Source: Myxococcus hansupus (GTDB lineage Bacteria > Myxococcota > Myxococcia > Myxococcales > Myxococcaceae). From it: a stretch of 64,000 bases of DNA. This document shows, piece after piece, positions 36,943 to 47,058 of this stretch. Position numbers and translations under genes: made by a program. The notes beneath the pieces are model-generated. The model had not been told where the DNA came from. It saw nothing but the letters and a program-made list of their open reading frames with translations, and did not search any database. Location: positions 1,612,001-1,676,000 of the forward strand of contig NZ_CP012109.1 of NCBI RefSeq assembly GCF_000280925.3. The letters are read 5' to 3'. Position 1 is the first letter of the stretch. Every line of letters begins with the position of its first letter.

Positions 36943-37335
36943 ATGAACACGGGTGGCTGCTTTTGCGGAGCGGTTCGGTATGAGGTGAGCGCGCCCCTGA
37001 CGGCGGTGACGTATTGCCATTGTTCGAAGTGCCGGAAGTGGCACGGACACGTCGGGGCCTACGCGGCGGTGGACCGGGAGGGGTTCCGCCTCACCGAGGA
37101 GCGCGGCCTCAAATGGCACACGCTCTCTCCCACCGTGCGGCGCGGTTTCTGTGTGGAGTGTGGCTCCAGCGTGCTGTTCGACGAAGCGCCTGCCCCGAAG
37201 ATGTCGGTCTGCGCCGGCTCGCTCGACACGCCCACCGGCATCCGGGAGAAGGCGCACATCTACCTGGGCAGCAAGGCGGATTACTACGAAGTGGCGGACT
37301 CGCTCATCAAGTACGACACCTTCCCCGGCAAATGA
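36943..37335 (+). CDS. GFA family protein (glutathione-dependent formaldehyde-activating enzyme-like)
   Basis: A 130-residue zinc protein of the GFA/CENP-V family. The metal cysteines are in GGCFCGAVRYE, CHCSKCRKWHG and CVECGSS, as expected for two zinc sites. IYLGSKADYYEV near the C-terminus is also typical. Members vary in function; formaldehyde metabolism is proven only for some. The start ATG 36943 is unambiguous. Confidence 0.9.
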   Translation: MNTGGCFCGAVRYEVSAPLTAVTYCHCSKCRKWHGHVGAYAAVDREGFRLTEERGLKWHTLSPTVRRGFCVECGSSVLFDEAPAPKMSVCAGSLDTPTGIREKAHIYLGSKADYYEVADSLIKYDTFPGK

Positions 37336-37406
37336 GCAGCGCCGCCTGACAGCACTCCGACACGCCGGGGCCCCAGGGCTCCGTGGACGACCCGGCGCGC
37401 TGAGGC

Positions 37407-38456
37407 TCAGGGCGCTTTCGCCGCCGCGTCGATGGCGTCCAGGGCTTCCACCCTCAGCCGCTCCTCTGGACTGAAGGTGTCCATCAGCAGCCGCTGCACC
37501 GCGGCCTCCCGGGCCGTGGGGTCTTGTTCCGTCTGGAGCAGGGTCTCACGCCGCGCGCGGAAGTCCGTGAGCCGCTTCTTCCATTCGGCCTCCTCGCGGT
37601 CCATGGCCTCCAGGCGCTCGGTGGCCTCCGGGCCCACGGTGGCCAGCCGGTGCTGGCGCAGGTCCTCGGCCGTCGCGCCGGACGCTTGCAGCTCGCGCTC
37701 CACGGCCTGCTGCTGGAGCGGCCGCAGGGCCTCGTCGCGGCTGGTGCGGTAACCGGCGGGAAGCTGCTCGTCCAGCTCGCCGATTCGGCGCTCACGCTCC
37801 TCGGGCGTCAGCGAGGAGTCCTTCTCCAGCTTCATGCGCTCCACGGCCACGGCGTCAATCTGCTCCTCCTCGCCGAAGAGGCCGTCGGCCCAGGGGCCCA
37901 GGTGTTCGCGGCGCAGCGCTCTCAGGGACTCCAACCGCGCGCCGAGGTCCTGCTCCACGCCGCGCTGGTTCGCCGCGAAGGTGCGGGCCGCGTCACGGTA
38001 GGCGAGGTAGTCGTCCAGCAGTCGCACGGCCTCCTCCATCGCGGAGGCCGGCAGGTTCTTCGCCCGCAGCGAGGCGAGGATGCGCGCGCGGATGACGGAC
38101 AAGTCCTCCTCGCCCATCGCGGACAGGTAGTAGTCGAACAGGCGGCGGATGTCCGGCGTCACCACGAGATGGCCCGTGGCGTCCACCCGCACCGCGCCGT
38201 CCTCCTCCGTGTCCTGGAGCGAGTTCGGCATGGGGGGCAGGGGCGCGTCGGCGTCCACCCCCGTCGCGGCCGTGGCGGGCGGAGTCCCGCGCGGCACGGC
38301 CACGCCACCTCGGGGCGTGGTGGCGTGTGGTGATGCGGCATCGGCGACAGCGGGCCCGGGCGGCGGTGGCGTCGCCCGGGCCTTCCACCATGAGAAGACG
38401 CCGGCACCCAGCAAGGCGCACAGGGCGACGACGGGAATGACGGCGCGGCTCTTCAT
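37407..38456 (-). CDS. Lipase-specific foldase (lipase secretion chaperone, Lif)
   Basis: A 349-residue membrane-anchored chaperone. It has an N-terminal membrane segment (residues 5-24), a Pro/Ala/Thr-rich linker to about residue 80, and a mini-domain with the foldase signature RRLFDYYLSA (from Arg104; the consensus is RxxFDY[F/C]LSA, with Tyr here at the variable position). A long helical domain of Glu/Arg-rich helices follows to the end. It wraps around and activates the secreted lipase encoded directly upstream (22-base gap), which cannot fold on its own. Confidence 0.88.
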   Translation of the reverse strand: MKSRAVIPVVALCALLGAGVFSWWKARATPPPPGPAVADAASPHATTPRGGVAVPRGTPPATAATGVDADAPLPPMPNSLQDTEEDGAVRVDATGHLVVTPDIRRLFDYYLSAMGEEDLSVIRARILASLRAKNLPASAMEEAVRLLDDYLAYRDAARTFAANQRGVEQDLGARLESLRALRREHLGPWADGLFGEEEQIDAVAVERMKLEKDSSLTPEERERRIGELDEQLPAGYRTSRDEALRPLQQQAVERELQASGATAEDLRQHRLATVGPEATERLEAMDREEAEWKKRLTDFRARRETLLQTEQDPTAREAAVQRLLMDTFSPEERLRVEALDAIDAAAKAP

Positions 38457-38478
38457 GGCGCTCCTTCGTGAACGGCCT

Positions 38479-39701
<1,223 letters not shown>

Positions 39702-41849
39702 TCATCGTGCTACGGGTTTTGCCTCAGCGGGTGCGGCGGGTGGGGCCTCGGGAAAGCCTCGCTCACGCAGCAGCGCGCCCGCGTCGGCATCGCGGCCTCG
39801 GAAGGCGCGGTAGCCCTCGAACGGGTCGACGGTGTTGCCCACGGACAGCACGTGCTGGCGCAGGCGGTTCGCGGCCTGGCGGACCTGGGGCCGCGTCTTG
39901 CCGGCGAACGCGTCATAGGCATCCGCGGCCAGGACATCCGCCCACAGGTAGCGGTAGTAGCCGGCTGCGTAGGCGTTGCTGGCGAAGACATGCCCGAAGT
40001 GGGCCATGCGAAAGCGCATGCCGACCTCCTCGGGCGCGCCCATCCGCGCCAAGGTGGCCTGCTCGAAGGCGACTGGATCCTTCGGGGGTGTGGCGGCCAG
40101 GTGGAGCTGCATCTCGACCCGCGCCGACGTCAGGAAGTCCATCGTGTAGAAGCCCTGGTTGAAGGCCGCCGCCTTCTGGATTTTCGCCAGGAGCGCCGCG
40201 GGCATCGGCGTGCCCGTGACGTGGTGGCGCGCGAAGCGGTCGAGCACCTCCGGGGTCGACACCCAGCGCTCGAACAGCTTGCCGGGGAACTCGGCGTAGT
40301 CGCGCACCACCCGCGTGCCCGCGAGCGAAGGGTAGGCCACGTTCGAGTTCAGTCCGTGCAAGGCATGGCCAAACTCGTGGAACAGCGTCTGGGCATCACG
40401 CCAGCCCAGCAGCGCGGGCGTTCCCGGCGCGGGCTTCACGAAGGGCAGGGCGTTGGACACGATGGGCGTCGTCGTGCCTCGGAACCGCTCTTGAATCCGG
40501 AACGGGTCCGTCTGCCCGCCGTTGTATTTCCCCTGCCGCGCGTAGGGGTCGAAGTAGAGCAGCCCCACGTGCCGGCCGCTGGCGCGGTCCTTCACCTCGA
40601 AGACGCTCACGTCGGGGTGGTAGACGGGCACGCCCTGGGCGGGCGCGAAGCCGAAGCCGAACAGCTCCCCCGCCAGCCAGAACATGCCCTCGCGCAAGGT
40701 GTCGAGCTGCAGGTACGGCTTCACCTCGTTCTCATCGAGGTCGTACTTCGCCTTGCGCACCTTCTCCGCGTAGTAGCGGTAGTCCCAGGGCTGGAGCTTC
40801 ACCTGCTGTCCCTCGCGCGCCGCGAGCGCCTGCATGTCGGCCACCTCCTCGCGCACCCGGGCGACGGCGGGCGTCCACATCGACTCCAGGAGCGCCATGG
40901 CGCGCTCGGGCGTCTTGAGCATGGTGGGCGCCATCTGCCGGTGCGCATACGTGGGGTAGCCCAGGAGCCGGGCCTGCTCCGCGCGAAGGGCCAGTATCTC
41001 CGTGATGACGGCGCGATTGTCGCGGGCGTTGCCGCGGTTGCCTCGGCTGTCGTAGTTGCGCCACACCTTCTCGCGCAGCGTCCGCCGGTCCGAGAACGTG
41101 AGGAAGTCCGCCACCGCCGACCTCGTGTTGGCCACGACCCACCGGCCCTTCAGGCCGCGCGCTTCCGCCTCGGACGCGGCGGCCCGCCGCAAGGGCTCGG
41201 GCAGCCCGGCCAGGTCCGCTTCGCTTTCGAGCACCACGCCTTCCGCCTCGTCGCCCATCACGTTCTGGGAGAAGGTGGTGTAGAGCGCCGCGAGCCGAGG
41301 GTTGAGCGCCGCCATGCGCTTGCGGCCCGGGGCGTCGAGGTGGGCGCCCTCGCTCACGAAGCTCCGGCGGTAATAGTCCACGAGCCGTTGCTGCTCGGGT
41401 GTCCACTTCGCCCGCTCCGGTGATGCATGGACGGCCTGGACGCGCTGGAAGAGGCGCTCATTTTGCGGCGTCTCGTCCCAGAAGGCGGCCAGCCGAGGTG
41501 ACATCTCCCGCTCCACCGCCTGGAACTCCGGCGTGTTCAGCAGGTTCGACCACGCGCTGTAGACCTCGTAGACACGGGTGAAGTCGCGGCCCGCGTCCTC
41601 GAGCGCGGCGATGGTGTTCTCGAAGGTGGGTGGTGCCTTCGCGTTCGCGATGGCGCTGATTTCGCGCCGAGAGGCCTCCATCGCGACGTCGAAGGCGGGC
41701 CGGAACTGTTCGACCTTCACGCGGTCGAAAGGCGGCACGCCCCCGTGGGGGCCCGTCCAGGGTTCCAGCAGCGGATTCGATGGGGCAGGGGCCGCCAGCA
41801 CTGCGCCGGCCGTGAGCACTCCGAGCAATGTGATTCTGTATCCGAGCAT
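39702..41849 (-). CDS. M3 family metallopeptidase, Dcp-like peptidyl-dipeptidase
   Basis: A 715-residue exported zinc peptidase. A short signal peptide (about residues 1-19, ending VLAAP) precedes the helical M3 fold. The zinc motif HEFGHALHG is encoded at about 40365-40379 (first His-Glu-Phe-Gly-His), and the third ligand Glu is in the FPGKLFERW segment. Length and PGTPALLGWRDAQTLFHEFG match the Dcp/oligopeptidase A family. It would trim peptides in the periplasm. A divergent Lrp gene lies 64 bases away. Confidence 0.93.
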   Translation of the reverse strand: MLGYRITLLGVLTAGAVLAAPAPSNPLLEPWTGPHGGVPPFDRVKVEQFRPAFDVAMEASRREISAIANAKAPPTFENTIAALEDAGRDFTRVYEVYSAWSNLLNTPEFQAVEREMSPRLAAFWDETPQNERLFQRVQAVHASPERAKWTPEQQRLVDYYRRSFVSEGAHLDAPGRKRMAALNPRLAALYTTFSQNVMGDEAEGVVLESEADLAGLPEPLRRAAASEAEARGLKGRWVVANTRSAVADFLTFSDRRTLREKVWRNYDSRGNRGNARDNRAVITEILALRAEQARLLGYPTYAHRQMAPTMLKTPERAMALLESMWTPAVARVREEVADMQALAAREGQQVKLQPWDYRYYAEKVRKAKYDLDENEVKPYLQLDTLREGMFWLAGELFGFGFAPAQGVPVYHPDVSVFEVKDRASGRHVGLLYFDPYARQGKYNGGQTDPFRIQERFRGTTTPIVSNALPFVKPAPGTPALLGWRDAQTLFHEFGHALHGLNSNVAYPSLAGTRVVRDYAEFPGKLFERWVSTPEVLDRFARHHVTGTPMPAALLAKIQKAAAFNQGFYTMDFLTSARVEMQLHLAATPPKDPVAFEQATLARMGAPEEVGMRFRMAHFGHVFASNAYAAGYYRYLWADVLAADAYDAFAGKTRPQVRQAANRLRQHVLSVGNTVDPFEGYRAFRGRDADAGALLRERGFPEAPPAAPAEAKPVAR

Positions 41850-41913
41850 GGATGTAGAATAGGTGTCGGAGCAGTGCTTTATCTATCGAATGAAATTCGA
41901 CTGGGAGCCCGCA

Positions 41914-42405
41914 ATGACACCCCTCGACCGAATCGATCGCGCGATTCTGACCGCGCTCCAGAAGGATGCGCGGTTGTCCAACAAGGAGCTGGCGGCGCAG
42001 GTGGGGCTGGCGCCCTCCACGTGCCTGACGCGCGTGAAGAAGCTGGAGTCCGAAGGCTTCATCAAAGGCTACCGCGCGGAGTTGGACTCGGGCGCGTTGG
42101 GACTGGGGCTGCAGGCGCTCATCTCCGTGCAACTGCGGCTCCACGTCGACCACGCCTTCGGCAGCATCGGCGACCACCTGCGCTCGCTGCCGGAGACAGT
42201 GGCCGTGTATTGCCTGGGCGGCAGCACGGACTTCCTGGTGCACGTGGTGTGTCGCGACACGGAGCACCTGCGCCGGCTGACCATCTTGTCCTTCACCAAC
42301 CGTCCCGAGGTGAGCCGCATCGAGACGTCGCTCGTGTTCTCGTACACGAAGCTGCCCGTGCCGGTGGACCCCGAGGAGATGGCGGCGCTGCCCCGGCCCA
42401 AATGA
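41914..42405 (+). CDS. Lrp/AsnC family transcriptional regulator
   Basis: A 163-residue Lrp-type regulator with an N-terminal helix-turn-helix (TPLDRIDRAIL, SNKELAAQVGLAPSTCLTRV) and a C-terminal RAM/AsnC ligand domain (VAVYCLGGSTDFLVHVVCRD). I chose ATG 41914 because GGGAG lies nearby upstream. The 17 codons before it (from a GTG at 41863) are not Lrp-like. It is divergent from the Dcp-like peptidase gene, so control of that gene by amino acids or peptides is a natural guess. Confidence 0.9.
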   Translation: MTPLDRIDRAILTALQKDARLSNKELAAQVGLAPSTCLTRVKKLESEGFIKGYRAELDSGALGLGLQALISVQLRLHVDHAFGSIGDHLRSLPETVAVYCLGGSTDFLVHVVCRDTEHLRRLTILSFTNRPEVSRIETSLVFSYTKLPVPVDPEEMAALPRPK

Positions 42406-42527
42406 GGCAGGGGAGCGGCCGAGGCCCTCGCGTCCCCGCGTCGTCGCGGGCGTCCTCGCTTGCGGACGGTGGCCGTCATTCCCAGTCTGCTGGGGCCGCA
42501 GGAGCGGACACGCCGCGAGGAGGGCCC

Positions 42528-43052
42528 ATGGCCACGAAGAAGCGCTCACGCACCGCCACGAAGCCGCGAACGTCCTCCGGGCGCCGAAGCGCCGTCCGGA
42601 AGGCGGGGACGGCCAGGCGCGCCGTTGCCCGGAAGACTGCTTCCCGAAGCGGTGGCCGGTACACCGACCCGGAGCTGCGCGAGCGCATCAAGGAGCGCAT
42701 CCTGCGAGGCAGCAAGGGAGGCCGCGCGGGCGAATGGAGCGCGCGCAAGGCGCAGCTCGTGGCCGCCGAGTACAAGAAGGAGGGCGGTGGCTATCGGGGC
42801 GGACGCAGCGGGACGCAGAAGTCGCTCACGTCCTGGACCGCGGAGGCGTGGCAGACGCAAGAAGGCGATACCCGCGCCCGCCATGGTGCCGTCACGTCGC
42901 GCTACCTGCCGAAGAAGGCGTGGGAGCAGCTCACCCCCGCCCAGAAGCGCGCGACGGAGCGGAAGAAGCGCGCGGGCTCCCGGCGCGGCAAGCAGTTCGT
43001 CCGCAACACCGCGGCGGCCCGCAGCGCGCGCAAGAAGACGACCCGGCGCTGA
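42528..43052 (+). CDS. Small basic histone-H1-like protein with a DUF5872-type domain
   Basis: A 174-residue, strongly basic protein. The first 40 residues are a Lys/Arg/Ala/Ser/Thr-rich tail like that of histone H1 or bacterial AlgP/KTN proteins. The central part, with RYTDPELRERIKERI, GEWSARKAQLVAAEY, KSLTSWTAEAWQT and YLPKKAWEQLTP, is what I recall as the DUF5872 domain, found in bacteria and some large viruses. The C-terminus is again Lys/Arg-rich. DNA or RNA binding is likely but unproven. The ATG at 42528 has a GAGGAGGG purine stretch upstream. Confidence 0.78.
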   Translation: MATKKRSRTATKPRTSSGRRSAVRKAGTARRAVARKTASRSGGRYTDPELRERIKERILRGSKGGRAGEWSARKAQLVAAEYKKEGGGYRGGRSGTQKSLTSWTAEAWQTQEGDTRARHGAVTSRYLPKKAWEQLTPAQKRATERKKRAGSRRGKQFVRNTAAARSARKKTTRR

Positions 43053-43058
43053 CGCCTG

Positions 43059-43682
43059 TCACGCGCCGGCGGCGCCCGAGGGCAGGAAGACGGCTTCGTA
43101 CGCCGCGAGGAGCTCCGGGAAGACGATGCACTTCTGGTGCGCTGGATAGACGCCCGTCGAGTACCGGATGGCCGCGTAGCCGAAGATCTCCGTGAAGAGC
43201 GCCAACCGGGCCTCGGCGGGCGCTCGTCGCACGTGGTCATGGAACGCGAGGACCTCGCCCTCCAGTGAGAAGGGGCGCAGGTACAAGGCGTGGGGAATCA
43301 CATCGTGGGCGATGCGGAAGATGCAGTTCTCCTCCGGCGTCCACAGCGGGTGTTCGCAATGCTCGGTGTTGATTTCGAGCCGGCCCCGCTCCAGGTCCGC
43401 GACGATGTCCTCGGGCCTGTCGTAGACGGTGCGCGTCGAATACGTGATGGCGAGGAGCGGCCGCACTGCTTCGTGGACCTCGAAGGCATGTGCGAGCAGC
43501 GCCTCCCATGAGCCCGCGGCACCGATGTCCACGCGCCGCGAGTCGGCCGCGTAGGCGTCCGTCACCCGCGTGGCGAAGGCCAGCAGGGCCGCGGGCTGAA
43601 AGGCCCACGACGTCGGCTCCGGATAGGGGATGGATGGAAAGCGTGACGCGATGCTCGCGCGGAGCGCGTTCAGCACAGTCAT
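43059..43682 (-). CDS. Conserved-looking hypothetical protein
   Basis: A 207-residue soluble protein with no signal peptide or membrane segment. Codon use is typical for the genome. It has many histidines and acidic residues in the middle (INTEHCEHPLW, FRIAHDVIPHALYL, FHDHVRRAP), which could form a metal site. I do not recognise the family. It is convergent with the H1-like gene (six-base gap). Confidence 0.7.
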   Translation of the reverse strand: MTVLNALRASIASRFPSIPYPEPTSWAFQPAALLAFATRVTDAYAADSRRVDIGAAGSWEALLAHAFEVHEAVRPLLAITYSTRTVYDRPEDIVADLERGRLEINTEHCEHPLWTPEENCIFRIAHDVIPHALYLRPFSLEGEVLAFHDHVRRAPAEARLALFTEIFGYAAIRYSTGVYPAHQKCIVFPELLAAYEAVFLPSGAAGA

Positions 43683-43784
43683 TGGATAGCCCCCCGGCCT
43701 TCAATGAGAGGCGAATGGTACAGCGCGAAGGCGCCGCGGTTTCGCGCGTGCGCGTGATTCAGGTGCGGCTGGGCTTGGAGTGTC

Positions 43785-44042
43785 TACCAGTCGGCGGTCC
43801 TTCCCCTGTTCGCAAACGCGCTCACCTTCATCAACGCGGGGGCCTACACGGCCCCGAAGACGGCGGGCATTGGCCAGACAGTGGGCTTCACCCTCGTTCC
43901 GTTGTCCCCTCGTGTGGACAACGGGCACGTGGGAGCGCGCGGGCAACGCCAGCGTCAATATCAACATGCGTACCTGCTTGAGCCGACCTTCGCGCCGCTG
44001 TCCCAGGCCGAGGTGCTGGAGCGGCACCTGGGCAGTCCGTAG
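43785..44042 (+). pseudogene. Coding remnant without a start (decayed gene fragment)
   Basis: Frame 43785-44042 reads 85 residues of protein-like sequence (YQSAVLPLFANALTFINAG and, further on, AYLLEPTFAPLSQAEVLERH) ending in a TAG. In-frame upstream there is a stop at 43755-43757 and no ATG, GTG or TTG start between that stop and the fragment. It looks like the 3' end of a gene whose 5' part is lost or frameshifted. The family is not recognised. The whole stretch 43683-44163 holds no other gene. Confidence 0.4.
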
Positions 44043-44163
44043 GAGGGCGCCGGCCTGGGAGTGTGGGTGCCTTCCCTGGCCGGCGTGCTTCACTTGTGGA
44101 GAAATGCGGAGGGCGTTAGATCCGCGGGCCTTTCAGGCCCTCCTCTTTCAGGACGCATCTTCC

Positions 44164-44574
44164 ATGTCGACCGTCGCGTCGTCCGCTCCTCAGTCCGCAG
44201 TGACCTCCAAGCCGTGGATGCTCTGGCTGGGACGTATTTTCTCGGGACTCGTCGCGGCCCTGCTCACCCTGAGCGCCGTGCAGAAGCTGAACCCGTCGCC
44301 CGAGGCGCTCCAGGGCTTCCAGACGTTCGGCTATTCCGCGGAGGTGTTGCTCCCCATCGGTGTCGTCGAGCTCCTGTGTGTCCTCGTCTACCTGGTGCCG
44401 AGGACCTCCGTGCTGGGCGCCATCCTCATCACTGGCTACCTGGGCGGGGCCACCGCGACGCACGTGCGAGTGTCGGACGCGTTCATCGTGCCCATCCTCC
44501 TGGGCGTGGTCGCCTGGGCCGGGCTCTTCTTGCGCGACGCGCGCATCCGGGACCTGCTGCCCCTGCGCCGCTGA
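44164..44574 (+). CDS. DoxX-like family membrane protein
   Basis: A 136-residue protein with four hydrophobic segments, the size and layout of the DoxX family. Features: WLGRIFSGLVAALLTLSAVQ, the KLNPSPEALQGFQTFGY loop, LLPIGVVELLCVLVYLVP, and GYLGGATATHVRV before the last helix. Some DoxX relatives act in thiosulfate oxidation or membrane redox stress, but most are uncharacterised. It starts at ATG 44164. Confidence 0.85.
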   Translation: MSTVASSAPQSAVTSKPWMLWLGRIFSGLVAALLTLSAVQKLNPSPEALQGFQTFGYSAEVLLPIGVVELLCVLVYLVPRTSVLGAILITGYLGGATATHVRVSDAFIVPILLGVVAWAGLFLRDARIRDLLPLRR

Positions 44575-44606
44575 GAGGTTGAACCGCAAACCTCATGGCC
44601 GCGTGC

Positions 44607-45761
44607 TCAGCGTCGCGCGTCCATGAGCATGGACCACAGCGTGTCGTCGAAGTCCGAGAGGGCCTCCGCGCTCCGTTCCCCTGCCTGGGGCCCCAACCGC
44701 GTCACCACGAGCCCGAGCGAGGGCACCACGTAGACCTTCTGGTCATCCTTGCCGAGCCCCGCGTACAGGTCCGGCGGTGCGCTGGGGAGGAGGGCGCCTT
44801 CGAGGCGCGCGTGGCCCGGGGGCACCAGGGCGAAGTCCTGTCCATTGAGCCAGAAGAGATGGCCATACGCGGGATTGAGTGTCTGGGAAGGCCGCGTCGC
44901 CAACGCGAGCTGGGCCGCCGGAGCGACCTGCGTGCCGTTCCAGCGCCCCTGGGCCTGCATCAACAAACCGAAGCGCGCCAGGTCCTTCGCGCTCATGTTG
45001 AGGCCCCAGAGTGGCAGGCCCTTGCTGTCCAGGTCCGTGCGTGCGTACCAGGCGCTGTTCACCGCGCCCAGGGGTTGGAAGAGCCAGGCGTTGGAGAGTT
45101 CCTGGATGCCCATGCCCGTGCGCCGCTCGAGCACGTGGCGCAGCCGGTGGTAGGCGTCGTTGTTGTAAAGCCAGACAGCGCCAGGCTCGGCCATCCGGGT
45201 GAGCGTGGGCGTCAGGCCGCTCGACATGGTCAGCAGGTGCCGCACGGTGATGCGGGCCTCGGCCGCGGCGTTGGCGTTCGACCAGCCCGTGCCCAGGACC
45301 TCCGAGACGGCTTCGTCGAGCGTGAGCAATTGCTTCTGCACGGCGATTCCGACCAGGACCGCGATGACGCTCTTCTGCGCGGAGGCGATGTCCCGTCGCA
45401 GATTCAGGCCAAAGCCCCAGTAGCGCTCGGCGAGGATGCGTCCGTCTTGCAGGATGACGAACGCGCGGGTGTCTCGCGAGCCCACGAAGTCGATGACGGC
45501 GTTCAGCTTCGCCGCGTCCCAGCCCGCGCTGGCCGGGTCCACCCTGAGCCAGCTCGCGTCGTTCTGGGGGAAGACCAGGGCCGTGGATTCGGGGGCGCCC
45601 GCGTCGGGTTCTTCCGTGCCTGCGTCGGGCTGGGCGTCTCCTCCGGCGTCGGGGGCCTCCACGCCCGAGTCCGGCGCCGAATCCATGTCGTCGGTGGACG
45701 TGTCCGGCGAGCACGCACAAAGGACGCAGGCCGCGAGGGCGAGGAGGAGGCTCGGTTTCAT
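44607..45761 (-). CDS. Serine hydrolase lipoprotein (class C beta-lactamase fold)
   Basis: A 384-residue lipoprotein: lipobox LCAC with Cys17, then an Asp/Ala/Gly/Pro-rich spacer to about residue 58. The class C beta-lactamase/penicillin-binding fold has an intact catalytic SxxK at Ser127-Lys130 (SAQK), a YNN motif (WLYNNDAYH) as the second site, and GLMPQ-type substitutions near the end. It should be active as a periplasmic or surface peptidase, esterase or beta-lactamase-like enzyme. ATG 45761 fits the lipoprotein start. The next gene upstream on the same strand encodes a catalytically dead relative. Confidence 0.88.
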   Translation of the reverse strand: MKPSLLLALAACVLCACSPDTSTDDMDSAPDSGVEAPDAGGDAQPDAGTEEPDAGAPESTALVFPQNDASWLRVDPASAGWDAAKLNAVIDFVGSRDTRAFVILQDGRILAERYWGFGLNLRRDIASAQKSVIAVLVGIAVQKQLLTLDEAVSEVLGTGWSNANAAAEARITVRHLLTMSSGLTPTLTRMAEPGAVWLYNNDAYHRLRHVLERRTGMGIQELSNAWLFQPLGAVNSAWYARTDLDSKGLPLWGLNMSAKDLARFGLLMQAQGRWNGTQVAPAAQLALATRPSQTLNPAYGHLFWLNGQDFALVPPGHARLEGALLPSAPPDLYAGLGKDDQKVYVVPSLGLVVTRLGPQAGERSAEALSDFDDTLWSMLMDARR

Positions 45762-45816
45762 GCCCCTTCCAACACGCGGCCCTCGCGGAAGTTGCGCTGC
45801 CTTCCGCGAAAGGTGC

Positions 45817-46863
45817 TCACTTCGGGGGCAGGAGCTGGAAGAGCAACGAGAGCCCTGGCGCTTCCAGGGGCACGCGTCCTCGGAGCGCGGCGAAGAAGGA
45901 CCAGCCGTGGTCCGCGAGGAGCACCACGCCCGCATTCGCCGCCACGGCGAAGCCGAGGAACCCCGTGTAGCCGCCCATGACGGAGGAGCGCCACACCACC
46001 GGCTGGCCTCGCACCTGCGTGACGTTCCAGCCCAGCCCGGCGTGCCGGGGCCCCGCCGTCACACGCGGCTCCTGCGGAATCCGGAGGGCGCGCACGACGC
46101 TCGCGTCCCCCTGGCCCAGGTTCGCGTCGAGGAACCGCAGCAGGTCGGGCGCGGTGGAGTACGCGGCCCCCGCGCCTGGAATCGCGGGGAAGGTCCACGC
46201 CGGCACGGGCATTCCCTTCGCGGTGTGGCCCACGGCCAGGCGTGGTGCTTGTTCGTCGGTGGGCCGCAGGGAGGTGTCCAACATGCTCAGGGGCCTGAAG
46301 AGCAGGTCCCTCAGCGCGTGGCCGTAGTTCACCCCCGCGCGCCGGGAGAGGGCATGGCCCAGCACGCCCATGCCGATGAGGGACTCGGCGTGGCGGCGCG
46401 GTGGAGGCCACTCCGGGTGGTAGCTCCGGAGGAAATCGCCGAAGAGTCCCGCGTTGTAGTGGCCGAAGGGGTCCTCGGGGTTCTGCGCTCCGGTCTCCAG
46501 GTTGGGCGGCAGGTGCGGCATCCCAGAGGTGTGCGTGGCGAGCTGTTCCAGGGTGATGCGGCCCGCCGCTTCGTCCGGGAGCAGCGGCCGGGGAATCACC
46601 TCCGACAACGGCATGTCGAGCCGTGCCTTCCCCTGGTCCACGAGCAGCGCGAGGAGCGCGCCCGTGAAGACCTGGGTGAGCTCGCCGAGCGCGAAGAGCG
46701 TGTCCTTTGCGGGAGGCGCGCCCCGGCCTCGCAGTGCCTCCACATGGTGCGTGCCCCCGTATGTGATGCCGGCACAGAGGGCGGCCGACCTGTACCCGCG
46801 CACGTAGCGGCGGGTGGCATCCTGGAGCAGCTCTGTGGGGGACGGCTTCGATGTGGGACTCAC
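45817..46863 (-). CDS. Class C beta-lactamase-like protein lacking SxxK: likely pseudoenzyme
   Basis: A 348-residue protein with the same fold as its neighbour: TLFALGELTQVFTGALLA, ITLEQLATHTSGMPHLP, AESLIGMGVLGHALSRRAG and AGLGWNVTQV. The catalytic motif that should read GSxTK is GELTQ, so Ser is Glu61 and Lys is Gln64. The YxN motif is also disturbed (GHYNAG). No signal peptide is seen, so it may be cytoplasmic. The reading frame is intact and codon use is normal, so it appears to be maintained. It is transcribed 55 bases before the active-looking homologue. Confidence 0.85.
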   Translation of the reverse strand: MSPTSKPSPTELLQDATRRYVRGYRSAALCAGITYGGTHHVEALRGRGAPPAKDTLFALGELTQVFTGALLALLVDQGKARLDMPLSEVIPRPLLPDEAAGRITLEQLATHTSGMPHLPPNLETGAQNPEDPFGHYNAGLFGDFLRSYHPEWPPPRRHAESLIGMGVLGHALSRRAGVNYGHALRDLLFRPLSMLDTSLRPTDEQAPRLAVGHTAKGMPVPAWTFPAIPGAGAAYSTAPDLLRFLDANLGQGDASVVRALRIPQEPRVTAGPRHAGLGWNVTQVRGQPVVWRSSVMGGYTGFLGFAVAANAGVVLLADHGWSFFAALRGRVPLEAPGLSLLFQLLPPK

Positions 46864-47058
46864 GGAGCCTCGTCTACACCATCCGGGGCATGGGCACCCT
46901 GTCTCGGGACGCCGTGCGCCGTGCTGTCACACGCCCGCTCGGAAATTGACGGATTGTCTCGCGGCACCGCCGGCGGCGGCGTCCAAGTTCGCGGAATCCC
47001 GAGCGAAGGCCCTTGGAACGCCATGTGTAATGGCTTGCGGGCACGAGGAGCCCGCATC

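Noticed and set aside
37336..37406. Possible hairpin CGCCGGG/CCCGGCG after the GFA gene
   Set aside because: Seven-bp stem with a loop of about 20 bases. Not convincing enough to annotate.
43490..43981. 163-codon plus-strand frame at the start of the gap
   Set aside because: It begins inside the antisense of the hypothetical gene and is Arg/Pro-rich. The frame at 43785-44042 looks more protein-like.
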